Positions 23,574 to 37,101 of a stretch of DNA of 64,000 nt are shown piece after piece (position 1 is the stretch's first letter; each line of letters opens with the position of its first letter). The position numbers were made by a program, and so were the translations under genes. The stretch comes from Dasyornis broadbenti (Eukaryota; Chordata; Aves; Passeriformes; Dasyornithidae), in contig VZRN01005002.1 of assembly GCA_013397935.1 (NCBI GenBank), positions 1,028,853 to 1,092,852 on the forward strand, read 5' to 3'. The notes beneath the pieces were generated by a model. That model had not been told where the DNA came from. It searched no databases and saw only the letters and a list, made by a program, of their open reading frames with translations.

Positions 23574-26388
23574 TTGCTGTCTTCCTTTCCTTAGCTTCAT
23601 CAAGAACTGGTCTTTGTCTCTCCTCTTTTTTTCTTTTTCTTCTTCCCCACTGCCTAGCATTCACACAGAGAAAAATTACCTCATCTCATCGTTTGTATTT
23701 TGACTATTGCCACCACACTGGTCTATACAAATCCCATCTTGTTACTATAACTTGAATTCACGAGTATTGCATCTATCATTGAAATGGAAGAAGGGAAACT
23801 ACACGAAAACAATGAATTAATAGTGGTCAGCTTCAGGGCAGTAGCTTCAGCATGATCTCAACTGTCAGGGCATTAGACATCACTGCAAATGGGTGTTATT
23901 GTCAGGAGTCGGAGGGAAGGTGATGTCGTTCTTTGGATACCCGTCTATGCAAGAGAGTCAACATGGAAAAAAACCATTTCTCATGTTTGATGCTCAGCTT
24001 GCTGAGGATGGGGTCATGCTTTCCGTTTGCTGTGCATAAAGTGTGGTGTAATGAAGCCCTGGCTGTTAGCCACTGAGAGAATGGTGTTAAGGGTGACCTG
24101 CAGCATTGTTGTAGGTAAGGTAAATTATGAAGGAGAATGGCTTAATTATTTTTTCTTTTTTTCTTTTTAATCCAAACCACTCTTTTTGGGAAATCGGTGT
24201 TAAAAGGGTGCTTACTTTTGTTACTGCTGACATGTAACCTCACTGTACTCTCATTGAAGTTTGTAGAAAAGACCCCATTGATTTACTATTTTATAAAAGA
24301 GTCAAATTTCTGTGATGAGTAATTTTGAATTCCAATGTGTTTTTTGTCAGTATGAGTGTTCATTTCGGTGCATCACTTATCATGGATGGTTTAAATGAGA
24401 TGTGAAAGGTACTTAAATTTGGTGCCATTACATACCCAACCATCGTTTTGACCACGTTCTGAAGGGACATACACATGTATGAATTTTCAGGAAAAGATAA
24501 GCATATATACAGCCTTGCTTACCTATTCCTTGACAAGTAATTAGAAATTATTCATTGTCTGAGTTGATCAGCAGTGCAAATAAAACACAAAGCATCCACA
24601 GGAGGCAAATTTCGAGCTACTCAATTAATTTGGTTGCATGGGGTTTAAGTTGGTAAGATTTCGTCAATTGGTCTCTACCTTGCTAGATTAATCTCTAGGG
24701 CTGTGTCTCCATAGTTGAAATTTAGCAAAGCAAGGGAAGCTGGCAGACCTCACCTTTGGGCCTCCACGGGCCCTTTCAGGTCATTTTGGGTGAGCTGCAG
24801 TGGTGAGATTTGACTCCCTAGGTCCAAGACATTTTGTTATTGGGTTCCCATGGGTTAGAAACAGGGTTAGTGCATTGGGACTCTTCAGCGCTAAGAGAGA
24901 AGTTTTCTAAAATGCTAAAAATAACCCCCAAAAAACCAATGAAAAACAACTTCTAGAAAAAGATTTCCATTTTTGTTTGTATTTAAAACACAATGCTGCA
25001 TCATTCAAATGAGTTAGGTGGTTGTTAGCCACATTTGCACTGCACTGTACTTGTTGAAAATTGTAGTAGTAGCGTAGTTCAGATATCATACTTATAATGC
25101 TGAGTCTAGAAGGAGAGGTGGAATGATGGAATATTTTCCAGCAATTTGGAGCTGCACGGGACAGCCACAGAATTGTGATTTCCATCAGATGGCAAGGTAA
25201 AAATGCAAAGGGGAAAACCCAGAAGGAAATGGATGCTTCAGGGGTCTGCTCTGGGGTTTTAGTTTGGGTTTTCTTTTTCTGAAATGTGTTTGTAGCATAA
25301 TTGCACAGATGATACTCTTGGAAGAGTACAAATTGCTTGTGTTTATTGCTTATAGCTGCTTTACAGCGCTCCTTGAGTGACAGGAACACCTATGTAATCT
25401 GCTGTGATGAATGAGCCAGGAGCAGTGCAGCGCTCCGAGGTTCTGGGGCATAGTGCCTGCTGTAGCTTTGAATTTGAAAGCAATTATCATCTGATTAATT
25501 TTATTTATTTGTTTAAATGACTGGAGAATTGCTGTGTTCTATCATTAGACTTTCTCCCAGTAAAAAAATAAGCTAGAGCAGTTACTAGACAAAATCTGGC
25601 AACCTGCAAATTTGACATGTACCATTTGTTTACCATTATTCCTTTGCCAGAGTCCTGGGAGATGGTGCTTATCAGAAGCATTATTTTAGAAGTCAAGATC
25701 CTGGAGGAATATGAAGTCTGGAATTTGTTTTAAAAGAGTGTTAATAAAAAAATTGCAAAAACCGAATAGAAAGGCTCTGTGTGTGGCTTTTTTATTTCAA
25801 CTTACAGTTGTCATACTACTTTAAACTGATCTTTGCCGTCACAATGATTCATTAGCTGGTTTCCTTTGGTAGTTTCCTAAATCCATAAGCTGTAGAGCTC
25901 TGTGGCACTATTTGGTTTCAGAAAGCTTTGTTGCCTGATTGCAAATTTCTTAACTTACTCCACTAAATCTCCTGGCCAAGTAATGAGCATTTTCTACAGA
26001 AATATTTTTGCCTCATGACCTAGAGGACATATTTTTAATAGAAATTGAGGGTTATGACAGTCATGTTCCATACTTTGCATTTCCATACAAACATAAAATG
26101 TAACCACACAGCTGCTTGGAAATTGGTTTGAAAATAAATATGGCAAAATTGAGAAAGGTTTTCTTAAACAAATATAAGAGATGTTTGTATGAAAAATGGT
26201 GGTAAAATACTTTCACAGTGAAGAATCTTTAAGTGGTTTGACTATGCAAGAGCTTGTAACTGAGGAAAAATGTCTGCTGTGATTTTATTTGGTTTGGTTC
26301 ATGGGCACCTCTAGGAACTGTAATTGTGTCAGTGACCTGCTCCAGCTGAAAAGACTGTAGTGCAGTAAGATTGATTAACTGCTGTTTG

Positions 26389-26403
26389 AAAAAAAAAAAA
26401 AAA
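26389..26403. repeat. Poly-A run (15 nt)
   Basis: Homopolymer about 370 bases upstream of the first visible SOBP exon. No retroelement is recognised. Confidence 0.85.
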
Positions 26404-26773
26404 TCCTGGTTTTCTGTTATTCTCTGCTGTAATCTTAAATATTTTATGGCAACACAGACAAGTTTGTGTGAGGAATGTATATTAAAATATTTCTGACATT
26501 GAATGTCAGAGCAAAAGTCATAAATAACTCCCCTTTTCATTTTCTTTAAATTACAGACATATGAGTCTCTGTCATAATTACATGTGCCAGTCGGAGATTT
26601 AAATGCATTTCACTTTATGCACTTGAGTTATGAAATGAACATTAGTCTTTGAGGAGGTGGGCCAAACCTGACACTTCCTCATGTAGCACAGATATGGTTC
26701 GATTTATGCAGTCCTCCCTTCCTTCCAAATGGTTATTGATTACATAAATAAGTAGGTAATTTTTCTCTTTCAG

Positions 26774-26912
26774 AACTTTGCTGAAAACACTATGAATGAG
26801 CTCCTTGGCTGGTATGGTTATGATAAGGTAGAACTGAAAGATGGGGAAGATATTGAATTCAGGAACTACTCAGCAGATGGGGAAAGCCGCCAGCACATTT
26901 CTGTTCTCAAAG
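26774..26912 (+). CDS. SOBP: SOBP coding exon (probably exon 2)
   Basis: 139 bases flanked by a CAG acceptor (26771-26773) and a GTAATG donor (26913 on). It reads in phase 0 from NFAENTMNELLGWYGYDKVE through LKDGEDIEFRNY and DGESRQHISVLK, ending with one base of the next codon. This matches the highly conserved N-terminal region of vertebrate sine oculis-binding protein homolog as I recall it. Near positions 32-33 of the exon peptide (Asn, then Ser-Ala) it seems to differ from mammals. SOBP is a nuclear protein with FCS-type zinc fingers, implicated in inner ear patterning and cognition. The donor phase fits the acceptor at 28768, which completes a Glu codon. The preceding exon is not visible. 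Confidence 0.96.
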
Positions 26913-28767
26913 GTAATGAGATTTCGTGTTTCTGTGTTCATGTAAAGAAGGATTAATAGCTCAATCTGTCTGAATTGGTGTGGCTTGCAAAGCATGTTCT
27001 GCTGCTTGTGTCTTGGTTGCTTTACATAAAAATATCTGAGAGTACCTGGTGGTACAGGGAAGCCAAGAGGCTATGAGGAAAGACACTTAACAAATTTGCT
27101 GTTGATATATTGATATATTGTTGATTTATCTTCACAAATAATGCCTTTTGTGTGTCAGTTGAAAATCACGTACCTGTGGTACCAATAAACTACTCACCAC
27201 TGGAGAAAGGAAGGAGCACTTTCTTAGCAAGGTGGCTTTAAACAACCCTTTTGCTTCCCCTGCTAAGGCTGGCTGGCCTACAGCTTCTTAAAATGTTCAA
27301 AGATTTTAAACTGGAATATTCACACATGTAGAAACAAGTGTGAATGTGAACAAAAGGCTTCTCATCCAGGTTTGTACTGTGCTGTCTTCTGCACTGTGGT
27401 AGAAATTTTCCATGGATGGAATTTGTTTGAGACAGTGCTTCAACTTTGTGATTCAAAATGTTAAAAGGTTGAGATCCTGTCTGTTTGTTCAGTCATTCAG
27501 TTTTTGCCTTCTGACCCCTCAGTCTTAGGGAATGGATAGGGACTTGTCATCAGAATGAAGAGAAGAGTAGAAACTTGCTGCATCTTGACTTATCCAACAG
27601 GAGTTCCTTAAAGGTGAGGTAAAGAGAGGAAATTCCAGTAGCTTTTATGCTCTTGGAGTGCTACTTTCCACTGTGTTTGTGGATAGCAGTGTTTGGGTTT
27701 TCTCTCTAATAGCCAGCACTGTATTCAGTGAGTGTTGCAATGAGTACTGACACCAGACAGACCAGTGCTGAGGGACAGATGGCTAGAAAAATGGGAAAAA
27801 AATTAGAGGTAAGGTGAAACAACCTAGTTGTGTTAGAATGGAATGTTTGCAGCTTGTTAGTTCTATAACTGCATTGGTGATCAATATTTATATTTCATTG
27901 AAAATATAATGTCATTAAGCTACCTTTGAAGGAACTTGTGCCTGTGTAGTAATGCACTTAATTTATTTCTGTTTTAATAAATACGTCTTTTATTGAATGT
28001 TTGCTGGCTTCAGTCTATGCTTGATGAAATTTGTGACTTACTTTTTTTATAGGCACATGATACAAATGTTATGTTTTATGTACCATAGCTATCAAATGCC
28101 TGTGACAGGTAGAAACTTTTGGTGTATGCAGTTTTTGGGAGGGAAGAAAGCAGATTTCTTGTTCTGAGAGATGGGAGAAATAGGGTAATAAGAACTAAAT
28201 CCTGCCCCATAGCTGAGGTATATTAGAGAAATTCCTACAAATAAGAATCCTGAGGTGATTTGGGATTAAAGAATTAGAATAGTAACTGCCATCATTTCAT
28301 GCACACTTTACTGTGGTTTCAATATTTTATTCCTTTCTTTAAATTTTTTCATTATTACTATTCATATTATTTATGAAGAATAGGAATTCTTTTATTCTTC
28401 AGTTCATGCTCCTTGCACTGGTGAAGTCACAGTACACTGAGTGTGATCACTGTGCAAACAGTAGAAATAAAGTACAAGAATAGGATGCCATTGACTAGAT
28501 CAAGCATACTAAGGATATGCAAGATGAAATAATCCCACCTTTTACCTTCTGCGAAAAGAAAGTGTGAGTTTGATTTTAAAAAAAAATGGAGCATTTCTGG
28601 AGATTACTGGAAAGTATCAATTTCTTTAAAAGAGAAAATGTCTGGGGGTTTTGTATAATCTTCTGGTATTAGGCTAAGTAATTTAATGAAGAGATTGGTG
28701 AAAGTATGTTGGGCCATTTAAGAAATATATGTGTCATACTGTACAATGTGTTCTTTGTGTTTTACAG
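26913..28767 (+). other. SOBP: SOBP intron between the two N-terminal exons (1,855 bp)
   Basis: It runs from the GTAATG donor to the TTTTACAG acceptor. It is AT-rich, with a short TTGATATA-type repetition near 27100-27120. No gene, RNA or named repeat is recognised inside. Confidence 0.9.
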
Positions 28768-28953
28768 AAAATTCTTTGCCAAAACCAAAATTACCTGAGG
28801 ACAGTGTTATTTCACCGTACAATATAAACCCAAGCTACCCAGGGCTTGCTGCAGGAAATGGACTATCAGACTCACCAGCAGGGTCAAAGGATCACGGGAA
28901 TGTACCTATTATTGTCCCATTAATTCCACCACCTTTCATAAAGCCACCAGCAG
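28768..28953 (+). CDS. SOBP: SOBP coding exon (probably exon 3)
   Basis: 186 bases between a TTTTACAG acceptor and a GTAAAT donor. Two bases complete the Glu codon begun in the previous exon. The peptide then runs NSLPKPKLPEDSVISPYNIN, a Gly/Ser-rich linker with NGLSDSPAGSKDHG, and the hydrophobic proline-rich VPIIVPLIPPPFIKPPA. One base of the next Glu codon closes the exon. The order and sequence match vertebrate SOBP; substitutions lie in the middle linker (NPSYPGLAAGN), consistent with ordinary divergence. The proline-rich end leads straight into the zinc finger of the next exon. A frame opening at 28731 in the intron is not evidence of an alternative start. Confidence 0.96.
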
Positions 28954-30186
28954 GTAAATACTAAAGAACATTTAAAAATGGTTACTGTTATTTACAATGT
29001 CCTGAGATTGCTGGATCATGGTGTCTTAGCAAGAGGGCTGTTTTCAAAATGATTAAAATCCAGCCCCAGGGAACTTTAAAAATGAGTGGGAGAGTGGCTT
29101 TAGTCACTTTAGTATTCTTGAAAACTCCTGCAAATGCAATGACAACAAACTTGCACCGGTTGTGACACTCTTCATGCTGGATTATGCTCTCAGCACTTCA
29201 ACAGCATTTGGTTTTAGACAAAAAATAGAGAAAAGATTTTATTCTGGTGAATAAAGCCTCTAAATAAATTAATGGAAGGTTACAAAATTAAAAATAGGCT
29301 TCATGAAGGAAACAGGGAAAGAGACAAAGCCATCAAATCAGTATCATGTCTTTATATCAGGTTAACAAGCTCATACTGGGAAAACTGTCTCTTGATTCCC
29401 ATTGAAATCCCTGACCGCTGTCTCTCAAGGGTTTAATATGATCTTGACTCTACCCAGGAGACTGCACTGAGATGTTTTACATTTTCATTAGATTTTTATT
29501 GGGAGTGGTTTTATAACATACCATTCTTCAGAGTTTGCATGAAAAATGATTTATTCCCCTCTGCGTGCTGCTTACCGTAATCTGTGAAAGGAGCTCCTAC
29601 GGCTGCACCAGGGTGATTAATTGTTGTGTTATTGTTTACTGCTCCACACGGTGGGATAATTGGTGAATCCAGATAGGAGCAGGCTGAATCCTGCTTCCAT
29701 GGGCGTCCCTGGGTGTTGTTGTGGTTGTTCTTGAGTGACCAAGGCACTCAGGAATACGGGGTAACATGCAACTTCTACCCAGGAACATTAGCTCTCCATA
29801 CACAGGACTAAAGAGGTGCCACCAGGTGCAAGGGTCCTTCTGCAGAGGCAGAACAGGTTGTAGGATCAGGTGCCAGCTGTTAGATTGTCACCTCTGCCCT
29901 TTGTAACATTGTCCAAAGATAGCTGTAAAATACTGATTGATCCAAAAAACTGTTTGCCTGTTGTCGGTCGTGTAATGGACTACAGTTCCCCTCCTAAATT
30001 ATTGTTATGCCATTGAGTTTTATTTCTAAAGAAGTATATAATATGCTATGAATAATTTTCAAATGTTACTCAATACACACTCCTTGCCAAAGACTTTCAA
30101 TCTATTTTATACGATATTTGCTAATTACCGAAGCTATTTGGGCCCATTCCTGCAGCCTTTACACAGCTAAAGATCTCAGGCCATAT

Positions 30187-30245
30187 GGGCTGGATCCTCA
30201 GCTGTTGTTGATTTGGCCCTAAAGCTTTAATCAAGGGCTTGTGCC
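30187..30245 (-). mobile_element. Ancient palindromic amniote repeat (MITE-like), decayed
   Basis: The segment GGGCTGGATCCTCAGCTG, followed by TGTTGATTTGG and AAAGCTTTAATCAAGGGCT, resembles a palindromic interspersed repeat that I recall from turtle, crocodilian and bird DNA (GGCCAGATCCTCAGCTGGTG, then an AGCTCCATTGA-TCAATGGAGCT core). A related copy in the opposite orientation lies at 53431-53502. The family name is not known to me and the match is by eye. Confidence 0.45.
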
Positions 30246-32189
30246 ATCCCAAGCTATTTTCCCCTCCAATCTGAGTCACGAATGGATCCAGAATGCTGAA
30301 TTTGTGGTACGCGAACGCAAGGCTATAGCATGCATTGTGCAAATTGCCACAGTTGCTGGATTTTTATGGCACCAAATAAGCAGGAGGACATGGAACTATG
30401 AAGTAGAAAAACAAATTACTGTAACAGTAGTTAAGTGGACACAAGGGAATCTTGGCCAAGTCAACTACCTTCTGTTCTTTGCCTGTCCACCTACAACATA
30501 TGATTCTGTGTTCAAATGTATCTCGAAGGGTAATGTGTAGAGAAAGCTTTCCATAAGTGTTTTCCAACTTCAGGTTTTTAATTCATTCATTAACAATATC
30601 ATCGTTTTACCTTCACGGGAGATACGAATACGTAATCTCTGCCTCCTCCGACTTTGTCCCATGATGGGTAGTGAGCACTAGATTACCATAACTTCTGAGC
30701 AGTTGAATGTATTTATCTCACCTTTGTTTTAGAGAGCAAAGCTTGGGAGGATCGGAGGGGGAGGAGAATCACAACCTTTGTGGGATTTGCATTAAGCATG
30801 GGTAGTAATGGTTTTGTTTTATCTTAGGGCGTAGGTGCCCTAGTCATGATCACCCTGAAGAGTCTGGCAAGAAACAACTGGTAGGAAAGGGAGTACAAAG
30901 GAGTCAGGAGAGCCAGTGTGCAAGGCAGTGGTCTTGGCACTGCACTTTGACACTGTTTTGTGGGCACATCAAAGCAGAAAACTTCAGAGTGATACAAAGC
31001 CAGACAAGAGTAACTCTGGGGATGTTTTCTCAGTCCCTCTCAAGCACAGGGGATGACTTTGGAAACAGCACAAAGGTGTTTCTTTGAGTAGAGCAGGCAA
31101 ATGATTGGACTCACATCATTAATTAATACGGTGAAAGTCAACATTTTCAGCGTGGGGGACAGACAGGCTATGACTGACCTGCCACAAACACCAAAGTGGC
31201 TTACGTTTGAGTGGATGAATGAAGTAAGGTGACAGGAGAGAGAGACAGAAAGGGACCAAGAGAAAGCTTCAAGGTTAAAATGCTGGGCAGAAAAAGGGAT
31301 CTTTGCAGCATATTTTGTGTGGATGCACAGAGGACAAGGTTACATTACAGGCCAGAGAGAAAACCAGGCAGTGATGCGCTGTAGTGACTGAGATGCTAAA
31401 AATTAGGATGTGTCCAGACTTTGTGAATGGATGAGGAAAGCTTTTAGATATTGTACAAGAAAAAAAATCTGTCAGGCTTAAATATAGCTCAAAAGGGAGT
31501 GGCCACAGGTGAAAATGATACCTAAATCATGAACCTGAAGGACAGGAAAAATGGTGCAGTCCACCCTTATTGAGCAAATAATATGGAGTGAGCACTCAGG
31601 GAGAAATTATTAAGACTTTAATTCTTGCTGTATTGATCTTGAACAGAAGGGTCAGCATGAGTAAAGAGGTGTCAGAGAGACAGGCTGAGGTATTCATTTG
31701 GACGGGAGTGCAATGGTCTGAAGAGGATAAGCAGATCTATTGAATTATTAGTTGAATAATTTTTGCTGCCAAGATTCAATACAGGTAAGAGGGAGAAGAG
31801 AAAGAGCAGAGCATGGGGGATGCTCACAAACCTGAAAAGAGAAACGAGAAGGATACTCTGCAATGTGCCCTGACATAGCAATTGCAGAGGTAGAAAAGGC
31901 ACTGGGGGAAGACACAATCAGGAAGCCAAGGGAAACAGGATTTCTGGGGAGGCAAATACGATTCTTTTCAGAAACAGCTATCAGTTTGAAAAAAAGGAGG
32001 AAAGAGTGCTGATCCTAAACTGTCTAGGAAGCTGCCATTGAAGATTTCAGCAGATTAGGTTTTCCTTGAGTGTGCTGGAAAACTTTGAAGTGTCCTATCT
32101 GCATTCATATTTTGTATGACCAGGCTAAAACCTTGAAAAGTTAACAAAATTACCTTTTTTCTCCTCATGCTTATTTTGTAGTAAAGTGG

Positions 32190-32223
32190 TTTTTTGTTTT
32201 GTTTTGTTTTTGTTTGTTTTTTT
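32190..32223. repeat. (TTTTG)n low-complexity tract
   Basis: T-rich tract with G every four to six bases. A similar short tract lies near 32917-32942. Confidence 0.85.
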
Positions 32224-35200
32224 AATTTGAAAACCAAATAATTTTGAGCAGTCTGACTAAAATTTTATCTTCAAGCTGTTCAGATTTCTGTTTTAGTCAA
32301 ATGAAATGTTAGGTTCCAATTTGCTTATATGATTCTGGAAAACATTAAGGTGCTACTAACCAAATATAAACAGCTCCAATAAAGCCACTCTCTCCTTGCT
32401 GTACCTCAGAATTAAACCCAAAAAAGGCTGAATTAAATGCATGGGCCCTATGTGGTGCGCTGAGTGTCTACAGACTCAGGTTATGGTGTGTCAGTGTAGG
32501 ATGCTAAATCCAGTCATGGGAAGCCTCCACCAGAAGAATGCAAGTTACTCAGATGTGGAGACTATTTGCAAAAGCACTCCACTGATCTGCAGCACCAGGC
32601 AGACAGACCACACTCAAGCAGTGCCCAAATCAAATGTGACTTATATAAGTCAGCATCAGCCATCCAGCCTCCATCTGGAAGCGAAAAAGAAGTCAGTGCA
32701 GCCTCCAGAGAGTTACTGTAAGAGTCTCCTTGTGGCTGATAAAGTGTCCATCTTGCCCAACAGGCTGGGAACTACATTTAGACCTGGCAGCAGATTCTGA
32801 GTGATCTCCAGGCTTAGTCTTGAGTGCAGCCTATTGCAACAAACCTGTCCTAAAATTAGTTCTACTTGGTGTTAGAAGATTCTTATTTTCTGCACAGTGA
32901 TGTAAAGAAGGTTGGTGGGGTTTTTTGTTTGTTTGTTTTTTCAGTTTTAAAGTTGCATAGAAATAGTGAGGAGCTGAAGTACAGTAGCCGGGAATGACCT
33001 AGAACTAAAAATCTCACCAGAGTTGTGCAGGATATATGGCCTTAATATGCAGTGTCCAAACCTTCTGTTATTCTGCAGCCCTCAATGACAGAGTAAATTT
33101 GAGAGGGCACTTAGGGTGACTCTGCCCTTTTGCTCAGGCAAGTTTGGACAACTTCTGTTACCTAGGATGAAGGAAGGCTAAAATCAAGAGTAGTCAAAGA
33201 ATGTAAAAAATTCTTTCAATGCAGGTGAGAACAAGCTGCCTCCTTCCCCTGGCACCTGCTGGAGGCTGTGGTGTGTCAGTTTTCCCATTTCTTTGATTTA
33301 CTTTATTTTGTGATCCCCATGGCAGTGCCTTGCTAGGGGAGGTACAGCTACTGACTGGTCTATCCTTTGAGCAAGAGGGTCAACAAAATCCTCCCCTTTC
33401 CTGCCTTCTTCTGGGTACAGGTGATGCCTGCTGCTCTGAGCATCCCAAACAAGGACCACCTCCCTGCAATGCTGTGCTGTGAGGGGAGGTCACTGCCAAG
33501 GGACACAGTGGAAGGGGAGGCAGAAAGGATGATGTCATGAAGTTGACTGAGCTTTCCACAGGAGAAAAAAAGTACAAGGGAAAAATAATGCTCCCTCCCA
33601 AGGTTTTCACAAGATACCAAGTACATTTGGAGAAGGAAAGGGGTTATAAATCTTACAACCCACAGATGAGTTTCTCTACATAATGTTAAGTTCAGCGATT
33701 TCCAAATTATAATGATTGGAGACGTACCAGAAGTTATCAGAAACTTGTGAAAGTGATGGAGGACTGGGCTGGAGGAACTGTATCTGGTGAGGCAAAGTGT
33801 CTTAAAGGAGAAGCAGCATTTCCAGTGCTGACTGCCTTATAAAATCAGCCTATGACCTAAGCTGGCAAAGAAATATCAGATTCAAATACTAAAGCAAGTA
33901 ATTAGTTATTTTATAGAAAGGATTGAGTGATTTTCTGTGTTTTGGTTTAGCATTGCTTTAGAATTAAAGTTTATAGGAGATTTTGTAAATACAAGAGCAG
34001 ATGAGTAACTTTGTGCAACATACGGGAATAAGCAGACTTCCTGCCCTACAAACATTCTGGAACTGCCTGCTGTAACCTCTCTCAATATTTAAATTGCATT
34101 GGAGGAATCTGAAAGCATAAAAGATGTTTTAAATGGTGATTAGTAGGCCAGTAAAAATGAATTTCAAGATCATCTGTCAAAACTCACCAAGGAATTGGAT
34201 CTGTGACTACATTACCAAGAAGTTTGATTCCAAGCAGAGTCCAGTGGCAGTTTTCCTTAAGTAAAGACCACACTATCAGATCTATATGGAGGAGACATTC
34301 ATTTTGCTATGCTCTGGATCCGTCTTCAGTATTTCACAAAAGTCTTCTGGTTGCTGAACAACATCGCAATTTCTCTAACTGTAGGTTTTGCCCTCTGATA
34401 AAGACCACTACAACAAATCCTACAGTCGCTACTCTTCAAATTATTTCTCATGCTTTCAGTTTGAAACATCATCAGATTTACACTGATTGTAGGGTTATTA
34501 CTGCCTGCATTTTTAAATGCCAGTGGTTACCAGGATGCCTGCCCCATCTAGCCTTCTGTTGATGTCTTTTGCTCTCTGTGGAGGGCCAAGTGGTTCCTTT
34601 GTGCTGAAAACTATAAAGTCCATGTATGCACCTTAATAACATATATTCAAAATACACAGGGAGTTTCCCCTCTATTAGCTGAAAGAGGTGCTTTTTTTTT
34701 GGTTTGCTTATTTAAAACCTGCCTAAATGCCAGCTTTTGTGTTGTATATTCAGTCCCTACTGAACTGTGCATAAGAATGTGCCTCAGCTCATGCATAGAA
34801 AACATAGGCAGGCTGTAGTTCCCCAAAATGCTTTTTTAAAAGGAGTTGGGACGTTTTGCTTTATTGGCAGAGTAGTGAACTTGAAGAGACTGGTCCTTAA
34901 AAGGAAATGCATTGTAGAGGCTCTGAGGTATTTCCATAGTGATGGCTGCAGCAAGCTTTCTATTGTCAGCCCTGTATTTTAATCTTCCTCTGGTAATTAC
35001 TTTTTTAAAGGTACTTTTTGTACCTGAAGTTTGTCACACGCCCCATCTGTTTAGAGGATCAGCACTTTCAGTGATATCACAAGGGGATCTGCAGCAATGT
35101 CTGAGTTTTGTTTCTTCACCTTTTTTTAGTTTGAGATTAATTTGGTCTAACAGGTGTAAGAAAATTGACTGTAATGGTGCTTCTGCCTTGTTTGGGATCA

Positions 35201-36849
35201 ACAATCTCAGGAACTGCTTTGGGATGAAAAATCTGAATACATGCTACTTGGTTGTCTTCAATGGCGATCGGGGATTTCAGGAGCTGCAGGAGGGTAACTT
35301 GGAATTATCCAATTCTGAAATCCTGGCAGGTCCCAGTGGAAACAGTGAACCCTTATGGTTATTGCTGCAGATGCTTAAGTCAAGTTAACATCTAAAGTCT
35401 TTAAAAAGGAAGTTTTGCAGCTTTTCATTAGAAAGTAATAGTGAAAGCAGCTAAAACATTTAAAGATGCATATACCAGTGGGTTAAGCACAGGTCCCAGC
35501 TCAAGGTAAAAGGGCTGTTTTAGCTCCCTACCCAAAACCCCTGGGATTCAAACTACCTATGTGAGGGGCTGAGATGCAGCAAAGAGAAAAAGAGGAGAAA
35601 GTGGATGAAAGCAGTAGTGGGGAGACATGGCTTCTGATAGTGCGGCGGACGGAAACTCATGCCGGAGAGGGTTTGGTTGGTTGGGAGACACTGAGGAGGG
35701 ATGGGATGCCAAAATATTTTCTGTATCAGATCACAGATACAACCACAGTCAAGGTACAGGTTTCACAAATGCTCGCTCAGTACAGGTCCCGTACTTGACA
35801 CCTCAATCCCAAACACTTCGTCCTCCTGGTCTTCCTTCTGCACAACAGTACTGTGGTTGGGCATCTTCAGGAGACATGTTATCTTCTTGCCAAAAGAATT
35901 GAGTATCTCGTGCTGAATTTCTTGCAAGGAAATATGGAAAATAAGGTTTTGAAGCACCTGCTCTTGAATCATCATACCATGCAGGATTAGAGCTGTAGCT
36001 GCATTTAGTTTCAGCCACCTTTTTGAAACTGGAGTTAAAACTGAAAATAGGTCTCATATGGTTCAAAATGGTATTAGTAGAGTGTTGCAACCTAAAACTT
36101 AGTAAACTGATCAGGATTTAACTCCAGAATAGTAGGGATTTTAGGAGCCTTGTACTAAACACTGTAGGTCATACTGGTTTGCTTAGATAAAGAAGCAGGG
36201 TTGTACATGATGGATTTACTCTATTGTACTCATTGCCTTCCTTCACTTCCCCCACCTCTTTAAATTATGGCTCCATATAAGATCGATTAGTGTAAACTGC
36301 TGCTCATTGGGTTTAAGAGGAACAATTTTCTGCAGCTCCTTCACACTGGTTTGAAAGGAAAAAAAATACCAAACATTCTGCTTAATTAAGACCTAAAGAG
36401 GCGGTGCAAACTTTTGATGATTAATTGAAGCATGCTTTAGACTGATGCATATTTAGTTATTATAATGTGATAATTTTATCTTGTTATACAAACTACTCCC
36501 TTTGGGAACATGATTTAACACTGCAAACACTCTGTGTTTATTGCATTGTTCATTATGAAAAATACACGGGATAAAAACCACAAGGAGATGTAACTGAACA
36601 GTATCTGTGTGGTGGGTGCAGGGAGTACTTCTTCCACCTGTAATGACACAACCCAGAGGCAGAAAAACACAATATTGTAACTCCCACAATATCTCCCTCT
36701 GTGAAGACTTGAGAACTCAGGGAAGTAGAGGCTGGAAATTTAGATCTTGTACAGTATGTAAAAAGAATTTATCTTTCTATTACCTGGTGTAATTACAGAG
36801 GACAGCAATATGTATGTTCTGCTGAATACCCTCCTGTTACTGTTCAGTT

Positions 36850-37101
36850 ATGTCAGTCCCATCTCCTCTTTGTCTCACCTGTGAGAGTGCCCGTGCTACC
36901 TGTCGTAAGTGTGACAGACCTGAGAACAGGCTGAACACTTTGCAAAAGCAGGTCATAAAATTGCAGGCCCAGATGGAGGGGGGAAAAAAAGCAGTTATCA
37001 AAAAGTACTTTCTTTCACTTCAAAATAAACTGTGGCAGGAATTGCAAATGATATTTTTGTGCTTTACAAACATGTATCAGCATAGCTGTGTGAGCCCTTA
37101 A
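36850..37101 (+). pseudogene. Possible retroelement ORF1 relic (paired CxxC plus coiled coil)
   Basis: An 83-codon frame near whose start is CLTCESARATCRKC, two CxxC pairs six residues apart. It is followed by a predicted coiled-coil stretch RPENRLNTLQKQVIKLQAQM. This arrangement resembles the start of ORF1 proteins of CR1-like LINEs, in which a Cys-rich motif precedes a coiled coil. The frame then degenerates into Lys/Phe-rich sequence and stops. It lies inside a SOBP intron on the sense strand with no splice sites that would join it in phase. It may be chance. Confidence 0.3.

Larger units (their letters stand above)
18301..26773 (+). other. SOBP: SOBP intron 1 (inferred), no other gene recognised
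   Basis: Sequence between the inferred first exon and the exon at 26774. It ends in a good acceptor, TTTTTCTCTTTCAG. It contains a duplicated 48-bp segment (21821-21868 and 23526-23573), a 9-bp hairpin with paired TGAGTC half-sites (22027-22047), and a 15-A run (26389-26403). ORFs up to 160 codons have no recognisable domain. The left edge is uncertain because exon 1 is not seen. Confidence 0.55.

Noticed and set aside
30241..30540. 99-codon plus-strand ORF in the SOBP intron
   Set aside because: Its start overlaps the decayed palindromic repeat, and no domain or exon structure is visible.
31200..31930. Purine-rich stretch that looked like a decayed LINE or LTR
   Set aside because: No reverse-transcriptase motif, terminal repeat or known 3' end could be identified.
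21013..33485. Shared CCCTGCAATGCTGTG segment near 21013 and 33462
   Set aside because: Only about 21 of 23 bases match and similarity does not extend, so a common repeat origin cannot be claimed by eye.
34939..35388. 149-codon plus-strand ORF in the SOBP intron
   Set aside because: No recognisable domain, in-phase splice signals or repeat similarity; such lengths are expected occasionally in 64 kb.
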